From: Oscillospiraceae bacterium
Lineage (GTDB): Bacteria > Bacillota > Clostridia > Oscillospirales > Ruminococcaceae
DNA length: 5,573 nt
Reading direction: 5' to 3'
Assembly: GCA_017424665.1 (NCBI GenBank)
Contig: JAFOYK010000150.1
Span: 1 to 5,573 of the forward strand
Shown: piece by piece, positions 1 to 5,573 of the stretch
How the letters are laid out: every line of letters starts with the position of its first letter
Position numbering within the stretch: position 1 is the first letter of the stretch
Translations under genes and position numbers: made by a program
Notes under the pieces: generated by a model
Databases searched by the model: none
Seen by the model: the letters and a program-made list of their open reading frames with translations, nothing else
Told to the model about the DNA's origin: nothing

Positions 1-422
1 AGCGCTTTCGTTTTAGGACGGTTCTTTTTGTTAAAACGCAAAATCGCTTTGTAAAATTCAGGGTCGAATCTTTCGGGACAATTTCCGCCCATATCTTCTC
101 TTGTTCTTCCGAAATTTTTAATGACCCTTTCGGTAACCCCGAAAAGACATTGAACGGTTGAAAAATCAAAATAGAAAACCGTGTCACAATGTTTCATTCG
201 TTCTTCAAGGGTGCGCTCAAAGTTTCCGTCGATTATCCATTCTGCTTTTTTCAGTTCATCTTCAAGCAGAAAGTCAAATTCTTCCCGGGAAATATATTCC
301 CAGTTTCCGCGCCAAAAAATTTTATCAAGATGTACAACGGGAAGACCGGTTTTTTCTCCGAGTTTTCGGGAAAAAGTGCTTTTTCCGCTTCCGTTTCCGC
401 CGATTACAAGAACACGCTTCAC
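1..422 (-). CDS. P-loop nucleotide kinase-like protein (FlaR/adenylate kinase-related), 3' end beyond window
   Basis: This gene reads leftward and is cut by the left edge, giving 140 residues of a family whose members are usually about 170-180 long. A Walker A motif GGNGSGKST lies at residues 8-16. HLD at 31-33 followed by W37 and W41, then WIIDGNF at 62-68, fit the acceptor-binding part of small adenylate-kinase-like proteins often named 'DNA topology modulation protein FlaR'. The stretch GRTREDM...CPERFD at 105-120 resembles the arginine-rich lid segment of the same family. By family it should be a cytosolic NTP-dependent phosphotransferase; the substrate is unknown and the topology name is historical. 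The GTG start at 422-420 is chosen because a GGGGGG Shine-Dalgarno run (429-434) sits six bases upstream and no other start codon lies nearby in frame. It is transcribed divergently from the membrane-protein gene at 517. Confidence 0.88.
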   Translation of the reverse strand, partial: MKRVLVIGGNGSGKSTFSRKLGEKTGLPVVHLDKIFWRGNWEYISREEFDFLLEDELKKAEWIIDGNFERTLEERMKHCDTVFYFDFSTVQCLFGVTERVIKNFGRTREDMGGNCPERFDPEFYKAILRFNKKNRPKTKA

Positions 423-450
423 AAAAATCCCCCCAAGTTTTTCTGAAACA

Positions 451-479
451 ATTATACCATTTTTTACCCGGAATTTTTA
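451..479 (-). promoter_or_regulatory. Extended -10 promoter for the leftward P-loop gene
   Basis: On the minus strand, 459-451 reads TGG-TATAAT, a perfect -10 hexamer with the extended TGn element. The hexamer 17 bases upstream (479-474, TAAAAA) is a poor -35, as is common for extended -10 promoters. Transcription would start near 444, leaving a leader of about 22 bases with the G-rich ribosome binding site. The left arm of the palindrome at 467-508 lies between the -10 and -35 positions. Confidence 0.6.
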
Positions 480-508
480 TCTCTTTTAAGAGAAAAATAA
501 ATTCCGGG
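467..508. repeat. Interrupted palindrome between divergent genes
   Basis: CCCGGAATTT at 467-476 is the exact reverse complement of AAATTCCGGG at 499-508, with 22 bases between. Inside it, CTCTT (481-485) and AAGAG (488-492) form a second small inverted repeat on nearly the same axis. Neither strand has a U-tract after the structure, so it does not look like a terminator. It overlaps the upstream part of the leftward promoter and the first bases of the GGTGAT ribosome binding site of the gene at 517. A DNA operator or an RNA hairpin masking that site are both possible. Confidence 0.6.
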
Positions 509-512
509 TGAT
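507..512 (+). promoter_or_regulatory. Ribosome binding site deciding the start at 517
   Basis: GGTGAT at 507-512 matches the 3' half of the full anti-Shine-Dalgarno complement (AAGGAGGTGAT) and sits four bases before ATG at 517. The in-frame GTG at 508-510 lies inside this site and so is unlikely to be the start. Confidence 0.55.
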
Positions 513-516
513 AGGA

Positions 517-924
517 ATGGAAAAATTTAAAAAAGACGGAAAAATTTTTGCTTTCGGCGCGGCGGGATATTTTCTTCTTGAAACTTTATGGCGAGGTTAC
601 AGCCATTGGTCAATGGCCGCCGCCGGTGGAATTTCGCTTTTGCTTTTGATGAAAACATTCAAAAAACTTAAAAACGCTCCTCATTATTTCAAGGCATTGG
701 TCGGCGGCGGAATAATAACCGCGGTTGAACTTATTTTCGGAATTGTTTTCAATCTTTTTCTCGGAATGTCGGTATGGAACTATTCTTCCGTGCCGGGAAA
801 CATTCTCGGACAGATCTGCCCGGTTTACAGCCTTCTCTGGTGCGGAATAAGTTTTATTGTTTCGGTTTTTGAAAAAACTTTTTCCGCCGGAAAATTCATT
901 TTGCCGAAAAAAGCTTTGCCATAA
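517..924 (+). CDS. Small integral membrane protein, CmpB-like putative ABC transporter permease family
   Basis: The product has 135 residues with about four hydrophobic segments (roughly 10-25, 33-45, 58-83 and 100-118). The pattern ExxWRGYSHWSM at 22-33, GG at 37-38, E71 within the third segment, WNYS at 87-90 and NxxGQIC at 95-101 matches the family described as 'putative ABC-transporter type IV, CmpB' (ABC_trans_CmpB). Most members have WDYS where this one has WNYS. The transport label is a family name only: no ATP-binding partner is encoded nearby and the substrate and role are unknown. ATG at 517 is preferred over an in-frame GTG at 508, which overlaps the ribosome binding site. A 69-codon gene follows after 55 bases and is probably co-transcribed. 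I see no clear promoter of its own in the short upstream gap. Confidence 0.85.
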   Translation: MEKFKKDGKIFAFGAAGYFLLETLWRGYSHWSMAAAGGISLLLLMKTFKKLKNAPHYFKALVGGGIITAVELIFGIVFNLFLGMSVWNYSSVPGNILGQICPVYSLLWCGISFIVSVFEKTFSAGKFILPKKALP

Positions 925-979
925 TTTTTCGGAATATAAACGGCTCTTCGGTCAAAAATATTACCGAGGTGAAAAAGAA

Positions 980-1189
980 ATGAGCAGTAACAGAGAGAAA
1001 CTTAAAAACATGGGCGGACCGGCGTTTGAAAACGACCCCAAAAAGGTGAAACCGTTTGGAGCTTTCAACCCAATGCAGCAGGAACGTATTCTTACCCATA
1101 TGAATACCATTGGCTCCAAAAAAGAAGAGATGCGCCGTTCCGAAGGTTCCCTTAATATCAGGGATATGATAGATATAGATTCTATCTGA
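980..1189 (+). CDS. Small hydrophilic protein of unknown function (69 aa)
   Basis: I do not recognise this protein. It is 69 residues, strongly charged, with no hydrophobic segment, signal peptide or cysteine pair. The first half is rich in Lys, Asn and Pro (MGGPAF, NDPKKVKPFGAFNP at 18-31). The second half (residues 32-56) could form an amphipathic charged helix, and the tail is acidic (IRDMIDIDSI). The evidence for a real gene is a good GAGGTGA ribosome binding site at 966-972, eight bases before ATG, an in-frame stop, and codon use like the neighbours. The same frame is open back to 857, but that stretch overlaps the previous gene and has no ribosome binding site, so it is not included. 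It probably shares a transcript with the membrane-protein gene 55 bases upstream. A hairpin lies 17 bases after its stop. Confidence 0.75.
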   Translation: MSSNREKLKNMGGPAFENDPKKVKPFGAFNPMQQERILTHMNTIGSKKEEMRRSEGSLNIRDMIDIDSI

Positions 1190-1206
1190 TATCCAAAAAA
1201 AGTTTC

Positions 1207-1238
1207 AGCAAGGGGAAAGGAACGGTTTTTCCCTTGCT
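1207..1238. terminator. Hairpin after the 69-aa gene, possible weak terminator
   Basis: AGCAAGGGGAAA-type left arm (1207-1218) pairs with TTTTCCCTTGCT (1227-1238) over about 12 base pairs including one G-U, with an eight-base loop. On the plus strand it is followed by ACATAAAATTAA, with no U-tract, so intrinsic termination would be poor; partial termination or RNA 3'-end protection is possible. On the minus strand a T7 run begins five bases past the stem, but no minus-strand gene ends there. The rest of the 1190-1301 gap holds only the strong ribosome binding site of the next gene and no convincing promoter. Confidence 0.4.
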
Positions 1239-1301
1239 ACATAAAATTAACCTTGCGCCTTTCTTCGGAATAAAATAAATTACGAAGGGAGGAGATACAT
1301 A

Positions 1302-2381
1302 ATGCCCGATTTTGATAAAATGCCCGGGTGGTTTTTGGGCGCAAACGCGCCAAAAGGATATTTTTCAAGGTTTGATCAGCTTTTTTCGGAATCACCAAAC
1401 GGAAAATGTTTTCTTTTAAAAGGCGGCCCGGGAACGGGAAAATCAACAATGCTCAAAAAAATCGCTTCGGTGCTCAATGAAAAAGGAACGAGCACGGAAA
1501 TTATTTATTGTTCCGCTGATACGGATTCTTTGGATGCCGTAATAAGCTTTGACGGAAAAATTGTTGCCGCGGACGCAACCCTGCCCCATTCCGTCGAACC
1601 GAAATATCCGGGAATTTACGAAACAACCGTGGATCTTTCCGATTGCTGGAACAAGGAAATTCTTCTTGAGCACGAAAAAGAGATAGCCGAACTTTTTGAT
1701 TCAAACCGTCGCCTTCATGAAGAAGCAAGACGATATATTTCCGCAGCGGCAAATCTTTTCGATGAGGCGGCAAAAATCGGAACGGAAACGCTTTTTGTTT
1801 CGAAAATCGAAAAAGCGGCTTTAAGAATATGCCGAAACGAAATCGGAAAGGGAGAGAAAACCAGGGGAACGGAAAAGCAAAGATTTTTAAGCGCGGTTAC
1901 CGAAAAAGGCGTTGTGTTCATGAATAAAACCCCAAAAACGCTTTGCGAAAGAATATATGCCTTTGAGGACGAAACAGGGGCCGCTTCGCGCGTTTTTATG
2001 AATACAGTAAGAAAATATGCGCTTGAAAACGGACTTGATATAATAACCTGTAAATGCCCGATTTTTCCTTTTGAAAAAACGGAACATGTTTTCATTCCTT
2101 CAAGAAAAATCGGTTTTGTAACGGTCAACAAGCGCCATAAAATAGATTTTCCCATAACGCGAACTTTGCACTCCGCAAGATTTTATGACAGAGAAAGATA
2201 TTCCGAACAGAAAATAAAGATCCGTTATGCTCTGCGTTTTGCGAAAAGTCTTATAGAGGAAGCATCTTTGTGCATGAAAGAAGCTAAAGCGAAACATGAT
2301 GAGCTTGAACGTTTTTATATAAAAGCCATGGATTTTTCGCTTGTTGAAGAGAAAACCGCAAAAATTCTTGATTTAATTTGA
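1302..2381 (+). CDS. Two-lobed P-loop ATPase, PRK06851-type, with degenerate second P-loop
   Basis: The product is 359 residues, cytosolic, without membrane segments. Lobe one begins WFLGANAPKGY (10-20) and carries a canonical Walker A GGPGTGKST at 41-49, followed by IIYCSADTDSLDAV at 67-80 and DATLPH at 91-96. Lobe two, from RFLSAVTEKG at 194-203, repeats the same layout: IITC at 247-250, then EHVFIPSRKIGFVTVNKRH at 261-279. In it, EDETGAASR at 222-230 replaces the Walker A, with alanine where the catalytic lysine should be. A charged helical region (about 118-145) joins the lobes and another closes the protein (318-345, KAKHDELERFY). This matches a family of uncharacterised Firmicute ATPases known as PRK06851; the role is unknown. 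The start is firm: AAGGGAGGAG at 1285-1294 lies seven bases before ATG. It stands alone between a hairpin and a terminator that overlaps its stop codon. Confidence 0.9.
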   Translation: MPDFDKMPGWFLGANAPKGYFSRFDQLFSESPNGKCFLLKGGPGTGKSTMLKKIASVLNEKGTSTEIIYCSADTDSLDAVISFDGKIVAADATLPHSVEPKYPGIYETTVDLSDCWNKEILLEHEKEIAELFDSNRRLHEEARRYISAAANLFDEAAKIGTETLFVSKIEKAALRICRNEIGKGEKTRGTEKQRFLSAVTEKGVVFMNKTPKTLCERIYAFEDETGAASRVFMNTVRKYALENGLDIITCKCPIFPFEKTEHVFIPSRKIGFVTVNKRHKIDFPITRTLHSARFYDRERYSEQKIKIRYALRFAKSLIEEASLCMKEAKAKHDELERFYIKAMDFSLVEEKTAKILDLI

Positions 2382-2421
2382 AAAATACGCCTGCATAAAA
2401 ATGCAGGCGTATTTTTTTTTT
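2381..2421. terminator. Bidirectional intrinsic terminator between convergent genes
   Basis: The core TACGCCTGCAT (2386-2396) and ATGCAGGCGTA (2401-2411) pair perfectly around an AAAA loop, and flanking A5/T5 extends the stem to 16 base pairs. A T run (2412-2420) follows on the plus strand and a T5 on the minus strand. It begins at the last base of the ATPase stop codon and lies just beyond the ktrA stop, so it can end transcripts from both sides; the plus-strand tail is the stronger. Confidence 0.92.
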
Positions 2422-2422
2422 A

Positions 2423-3079
2423 TTATTTAATTGCTTTTCCGGCAATGCGAAAAATATCGTCGCTTTTTCCAAGCACAACAATGTGGTCGGATTTTCGGAA
2501 TTCATAATCCGGTCCCGGCATGGGCTGAAGATGTTCCTTGTGCTTAATTGCGATGATGTTTATGCGATATTCTTTCCGGATATTGAGTTCAAGAATATTT
2601 TTTCCTGCCCATTCCGGAAGAATAGGAATTTCATAAATCGAATATTCGCTTGTAAGTTCAATATAATCGAAAATGTTGTCAGAATTATAACGCATCGCAA
2701 CACTTTCCGCAATTTCCCTTTCCGGATAAATAACTTCGTTCGCGCCGATTTTCTTAAGAAATTCCGCCTGGATATCCCTTTTTGCTTTTGCAACAACGTG
2801 GCGTGCACCCATTTTTTTAACAAGGGAAGTGGTAACAAGGGAAGACTGAAAATCATCACAGATTGTAACGAAACAAACATCAAACTGGTTTACCCCAAGG
2901 GAACGGATAACCGCTTCATCGGTGCAATCGCCAATCTGCGCATCGGTAAAAGTGTTGGAATATTTTTCAACAAGCGCTTCGTCCTTATCAATTACCATAA
3001 CTTCGTTTCCAAGTTGTTGAAGTTTGTGGGCAAGATGTCTTCCAAATCTTCCAAGACCTAGAACAAGAATAGATTTCAT
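2423..3079 (-). CDS. ktrA: Potassium uptake regulatory subunit KtrA (TrkA family, RCK_N and RCK_C domains)
   Basis: The product is 218 residues, the usual KtrA length. It opens with a Rossmann nucleotide-binding motif GLGRFG (8-13), has an acidic residue D31 at the end of strand two (VMVIDKD) and GDCTDE at 50-55, all typical of the RCK_N/TrkA-N domain (about 1-125). The C-terminal RCK_C/TrkA-C domain occupies roughly 135-218, ending in a segment with DHIVVLGKSDDI. By family it is a cytosolic protein that forms an octameric ring under the KtrB channel and opens or closes it in response to ATP, ADP or NAD(H). RCK_C domains of this family often bind cyclic di-AMP; I infer rather than see this here. 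The ribosome binding site AGGAG lies eight bases before ATG and directly after the ktrB stop, with a 12-base gap between the genes, so the pair is an operon. Confidence 0.95.
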   Translation of the reverse strand: MKSILVLGLGRFGRHLAHKLQQLGNEVMVIDKDEALVEKYSNTFTDAQIGDCTDEAVIRSLGVNQFDVCFVTICDDFQSSLVTTSLVKKMGARHVVAKAKRDIQAEFLKKIGANEVIYPEREIAESVAMRYNSDNIFDYIELTSEYSIYEIPILPEWAGKNILELNIRKEYRINIIAIKHKEHLQPMPGPDYEFRKSDHIVVLGKSDDIFRIAGKAIK

Positions 3080-3091
3080 TTTATTTTCTCC

Positions 3092-4435
3092 TTAACCAAT
3101 CAAAATATTTTCAACAGGGCGTTCCATAAAAATGGGCGTTTGTTTTTCCGCAAGAACAAGAACAAGCGAAAGCCCGCCGATTCTTCCGAAGAACATAAGC
3201 AAAATCAAAAGCAATTTTGAAAAAACGGTAAGTTCCGCCGTTATTCCAACGGAAAGCCCAACTGTTCCGACAGCGGAAACGGTTTCATAAAGCATATCGG
3301 AAAGAGAAAAAGGTTCAATAATTGTCATTATTGCACAGGAAAGAATAATGGCGCAAAGATAAATTGTGGAGATGGAAGTTGCTTGATGAACAACGTTTTC
3401 GGCAATGCGTTTTTTAAAAATAGTGACATTTCTAATGTTTCTTGCGGAAGCGATGGAGCTAAGTATTACAACAAGAATGGTAGTTGTTTTAACTCCGCCG
3501 GCGGTCGAAGCAGGGCTTCCGCCGATGAACATAAAAACGGAAGTAAAAAGCTTCCCTGCTTCGCTGAGCTCGTTTTGCGGAAAGGTGCAAAAACCCGCGG
3601 TTCTTGTTGTTGTGGATTGGAACATTGCCGCAAGAATTTTTTCCGGAACGGACATTTCAGAAAAAGAAGCGTTCCATTCTGAAACGAGGAAAAAAACAAA
3701 ACCGAATGAGAGAAGAATTGCGCTCGACAGAACAGCAAGTTTGCTGTGAAGACAATAGTTTCTGAAATTAAAACGGTGATTTTCAAAATCGTCCCAAACA
3801 AGAAAACCTATTCCACCGGTTATAATCAGAGACATAAGAGTAAGGTTAACAAGCCAATCGCCGGAATATGATGAAAAAGAAGTTTCGGAACTGAATTGGC
3901 TCATAAGGTCAAAACCCGCATTGCAAAAAGCGGAAACCGAATGGAAAACCGAATAAAAAAGTCCTTCTCCGAAGGGCATTTCGCGGCAAAACCGAAAAGA
4001 AAGAACAAGCGCGCCCAATCCTTCGATAAGCAAAGTTCCAAAAATAATTTTTTTCATCATGGAAACAACGCCGTGATATCTCATGTTTCCGGAAATCTGA
4101 ACAAGGATTTTTCTTTCTCCGAGAGAAATTTTTTTCTTCAAAAAAACCGAAAAAATGGTGAAAATAGACATAAACCCAAGTCCGCCGATTTGTATCAGGA
4201 AAAGAAGAACAATTTGACCGAAGCGCGACCAATAAAGATATGTGTCCTTTACTGCAAGACCGGTTACGCATGTGGAACTTGTTGCGGTGAAAAGCGCAGT
4301 CAAAGGGTCTGTCCAGTTTCCGGTTTTTGACGAAACCGGAAGACAAAGCAAAAAAGTTCCTGAAAGAATTACAATCATAAAGCCAAGCGCAAGAAATTGG
4401 GAATAGGTCAGTTTTTTATAAATTTTTCTGAACAT
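3092..4435 (-). CDS. ktrB: Potassium channel subunit KtrB (TrkH/Ktr family)
   Basis: This integral membrane protein of 447 residues translocates K+ (in KtrB proteins often Na+-stimulated). All four pore-loop repeats are present, each with its filter glycine: TCVTGL at 55-60, NAGF at 172-175, RTAGF at 278-282 and GTVGL at 390-394. GGSPASTAGGVKTTT at 305-319 is the intramembrane gating loop of the third repeat. The Ktr-type length and the separate downstream RCK gene favour KtrB over TrkH. ATG at 4435 is chosen because GAGG (4445-4442) lies six bases upstream. An in-frame TTG at 4477 would add 14 residues but has no ribosome binding site and falls inside the likely promoter. ktrA follows after 12 bases. 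The leader is too short to hold a cyclic di-AMP riboswitch. Confidence 0.95.
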   Translation of the reverse strand: MFRKIYKKLTYSQFLALGFMIVILSGTFLLCLPVSSKTGNWTDPLTALFTATSSTCVTGLAVKDTYLYWSRFGQIVLLFLIQIGGLGFMSIFTIFSVFLKKKISLGERKILVQISGNMRYHGVVSMMKKIIFGTLLIEGLGALVLSFRFCREMPFGEGLFYSVFHSVSAFCNAGFDLMSQFSSETSFSSYSGDWLVNLTLMSLIITGGIGFLVWDDFENHRFNFRNYCLHSKLAVLSSAILLSFGFVFFLVSEWNASFSEMSVPEKILAAMFQSTTTRTAGFCTFPQNELSEAGKLFTSVFMFIGGSPASTAGGVKTTTILVVILSSIASARNIRNVTIFKKRIAENVVHQATSISTIYLCAIILSCAIMTIIEPFSLSDMLYETVSAVGTVGLSVGITAELTVFSKLLLILLMFFGRIGGLSLVLVLAEKQTPIFMERPVENILIG

Positions 4436-4441
4436 TTCAAA

Positions 4442-4445
4442 CCTC
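4442..4445 (-). promoter_or_regulatory. Ribosome binding site deciding the ktrB start
   Basis: GAGG on the minus strand, followed by six bases and ATG at 4435. It supports this start over the in-frame TTG at 4477, which has no purine-rich site in front. Confidence 0.7.
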
Positions 4446-4464
4446 AAAAAAACGTTTATACCTA

Positions 4465-4493
4465 ATGTTAACACCAAAATCTGAATTTGTCAC
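4465..4493 (-). promoter_or_regulatory. Promoter of the ktrBA operon
   Basis: On the minus strand GTGACA (4493-4488) is followed by a 17-base spacer and TAACAT (4470-4465), matching the vegetative consensus at 5/6 and 4/6 positions, with a TGn extended -10 element directly before the hexamer. The start would be near 4458, giving a leader of about 22 bases before the ktrB ATG, without room for a riboswitch. Confidence 0.55.
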
Positions 4494-4568
4494 TAAAAAC
4501 AAAAAGAGTTTCAATTATTTATAAAAAACTTCAAAATAATTTCTTTTTTGTTATGCAAATTTTCCCTT

Positions 4569-4598
4569 TTGAATAACCGAAATTTAACCGACAATATT
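4569..4598 (+). promoter_or_regulatory. Possible clpC promoter
   Basis: TTGAAT (4569-4574) and AATATT (4593-4598) are separated by 18 bases, matching the vegetative consensus at 4/6 each. The match is weak, and nearby A/T-rich alternatives such as TAAAAT at 4598 lack a well-placed -35. If right, the TAACCGA direct repeat begins at the last base of the -35 and fills the spacer, where a bound repressor would block RNA polymerase. Confidence 0.3.
4574..4591. repeat. Direct repeat TAACCGA-N4-TAACCGA upstream of clpC
   Basis: Two perfect seven-base copies at 4574-4580 and 4585-4591 are separated by AATT, so the period is 11 bases, one turn of the helix. It sits 42 bases before the clpC ATG and about 80 bases upstream of the proposed ktrB -35. 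The arrangement resembles CtsR operators (tandem GGTCAAA heptads with a 3-base gap), but sequence and spacing differ. It may be the operator of another regulator, or chance. Confidence 0.45.
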
Positions 4599-4633
4599 AA
4601 AATGTGTAAGTTATATGAAAAGCGAGGTTCAAG

Positions 4634-5573
4634 ATGTTTAAATTTTCAGGTTTTACACCAAGAGCAAACTCCTCAATAAATACCGCAATGGCCGAAGCTT
4701 CTCTGCTCGGGCATTCCTTCATCGGAACGGAACATCTTCTTTGGGGGCTTCTTCGTGAAGGCGGCTGTGCCGAATTAAAATATATTTCCGAAGCTAAAAT
4801 CGACTGCGAAAAAGTTATGGGAAAACTTTTGGAAAACATCGGCCGGGGAACAAAATCAAATCTTTCTCCTTCGGATTTTTCTCCTCTTTGCAGAAAGATT
4901 CTTGAAAATGCCCTTTCGGAAGCAAAACAAACTGGGTCTCTCGCGGATAGCGGAACGATAATTGCGGCAATTTTGCGCGAACAGGAATGCAAGGCGGTTA
5001 AATATCTTTCTTCTTTCGGGTGCGATATAAACGGGCTCTTCCGGGAAGTTTCATCAATGCAGCTTTCCCGGGATACTCTTCCCAAAGAAAAGCAAAAACT
5101 GAAAACTCCGGGGCTTGATAAATATAGCCGTGACCTCACCCGCCTTGCGAAAGAAAATGTTTTCGATCCGGTCATCGGAAGGGAAAAAGAGATAAACCGG
5201 GTTATACAGATTCTTTCAAGAAGAACAAAAAACAACCCCTGTCTTATCGGTGATGCGGGTGTAGGAAAGACCGCAATTGCCGAAGGGCTTGCGCAGAAAA
5301 TGGCAAATGGGGAAGTTCCGGAAAATCTTAAAAACAAACGCCTTTGTTCTCTGGATCTTTCGCTTATGATCGCCGGAACCAAGTATCGGGGCGACTTTGA
5401 GGAGAGAATCAAGACCGTAATAGATGAAGTTATACGCGCGAATAATATAATCCTGTTTATAGACGAGGTCCATACCATAGTCGGAGCAGGCGCCGCGGAG
5501 GGCGCAATAGATGCTTCCAACATTTTAAAACCACAGCTTGCAAGGGGGGAACTTCAGCTTATCGGCGCCACAA
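4634..5573 (+). CDS. clpC: ClpC-type AAA+ unfoldase, N-terminal part, 3' end beyond window
   Basis: The 313 residues visible are about two fifths of a ClpC protein (usually about 810-830). Residues 1-143 form the double Clp N-domain: repeat one contains [18 protein letters not shown] (25-42), repeat two begins near [13 protein letters not shown] (82-94). The first AAA+ module follows, with [10 protein letters not shown] at 178-187, Walker A GDAGVGKT at 206-213 (the common form is GEPGVGKT), pore loop KYRG at 250-253, Walker B ILFIDEVH at 273-280, and the typical [24 protein letters not shown] at the edge. ClpC unfolds proteins and feeds them to ClpP in the cytosol. The M-domain, second AAA+ module and ClpP-binding loop are outside, so ClpC rather than ClpE or ClpA is inferred from the N-domain and lack of a zinc finger. 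GAGG at 4624-4627 lies six bases before ATG. No ctsR, mcsA or mcsB precedes it. Confidence 0.93.
   Translation, partial: MFKFSGFTPRANSSINTAMAEASLLGHSFIGTEHLLWGLLREGGCAELKYISEAKIDCEKVMGKLLENIGRGTKSNLSPSDFSPLCRKILENALSEAKQTGSLADSGTIIAAILREQECKAVKYLSSFGCDINGLFREVSSMQLSRDTLPKEKQKLKTPGLDKYSRDLTRLAKENVFDPVIGREKEINRVIQILSRRTKNNPCLIGDAGVGKTAIAEGLAQKMANGEVPENLKNKRLCSLDLSLMIAGTKYRGDFEERIKTVIDEVIRANNIILFIDEVHTIVGAGAAEGAIDASNILKPQLARGELQLIGAT

Noticed and set aside
467..508. Intrinsic terminator at the palindrome
   Set aside because: No U-tract follows on either strand and no gene ends there; both flanking genes start here.
158..511. Overlapping plus-strand open frames of 85-117 codons
   Set aside because: They are antisense to the P-loop kinase-like gene, which has Walker A and lid motifs plus a promoter and ribosome binding site on the minus strand.
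857..979. N-terminal extension of the 69-residue protein to 110 residues
   Set aside because: It would overlap the end of the membrane-protein gene and has no ribosome binding site, whereas GAGGTGA sits correctly before ATG at 980.
2483..3061. 192-codon open frame on the plus strand
   Set aside because: It lies opposite ktrA, whose RCK domains are clear. The translation is rich in Phe and Asn with no motif, as expected of a shadow of AAA/GAA-rich coding DNA.
4436..4477. TTG start adding 14 residues to KtrB
   Set aside because: The TTG lies within the spacer of the probable ktrB promoter and has no Shine-Dalgarno sequence; ATG at 4435 has one and gives the usual KtrB length.
4436..4633. Cyclic di-AMP (ydaO-type) riboswitch before ktrB
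   Set aside because: Such riboswitches often precede potassium genes, but the leader from the likely start to the ATG is about 22 bases, and I see no conserved ydaO-like structure or terminator.
4540..4633. CtsR box or CIRCE element before clpC
   Set aside because: I find neither tandem GGTCAAA heptads nor the TTAGCACTC-N9-GAGTGCTAA inverted repeat; only the unrelated TAACCGA repeat is present.
4597..5523. 308-codon open frame on the minus strand
   Set aside because: It is antisense to clpC, which has unmistakable ClpC motifs throughout. The translation is Ser/Arg-rich and low in sense, and there is no ribosome binding site. The open frame is a by-product of clpC codon bias.
1..5573. A novel defence or mobile system
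   Set aside because: The genes are mostly recognisable housekeeping families with uniform codon use, and I saw no transposase, integrase, toxin, repeat array or terminal repeats.

Overview
The window looks like ordinary chromosome from a low-to-moderate GC Firmicute, probably of the class Clostridia. This rests on strong Shine-Dalgarno sites (GGGAGGAG, AGGAG, GAGG), GTG use as a start, extended -10 promoters, a KtrAB-type potassium system, a ClpC-type Clp ATPase and a small CmpB-like membrane protein of a type I associate with Clostridia. All genes share one codon style (GAA, AAA, GGA, CTT, TTC preferred), and I see no mobile element, CRISPR array, tRNA, rRNA or sign of recent transfer. The genus cannot be told from the sequence.

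Layout, left to right. (1) 1-422, minus strand: the N-terminal 140 residues of a small P-loop kinase-like protein (adenylate kinase/FlaR-like), running off the left edge and starting at GTG. It has its own extended -10 promoter. (2) 423-516: a divergent intergenic region with an interrupted palindrome that touches both the leftward promoter and the rightward ribosome binding site. (3) 517-924, plus: a four-helix CmpB-like membrane protein, followed by (4) 980-1189, plus: a 69-residue hydrophilic protein I do not recognise. A hairpin without a U-tract follows it. (5) 1302-2381, plus: a two-lobed P-loop ATPase of the PRK06851 type whose second lobe has lost the Walker A lysine. It ends in a hairpin terminator that also serves the convergent potassium operon. 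(6) 4435-2423, minus: ktrB followed by ktrA, encoding the membrane channel and the RCK regulatory subunit of a Ktr/Trk potassium uptake system, driven by a promoter just upstream of ktrB. (7) 4634-5573, plus: the first 313 residues of a ClpC-type AAA+ unfoldase, truncated by the right edge and transcribed divergently from ktrBA.

ktrB and ktrA clearly work together: KtrB forms the pore and the KtrA ring gates it. The other genes are neighbours without an evident shared pathway. The most interesting signals are regulatory: a perfect TAACCGA direct repeat with an 11-bp period in the ktrB/clpC divergent region, which has the architecture of a CtsR operator but not its sequence, and the palindrome at 467-508. 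I found no convincing novel multi-gene system.
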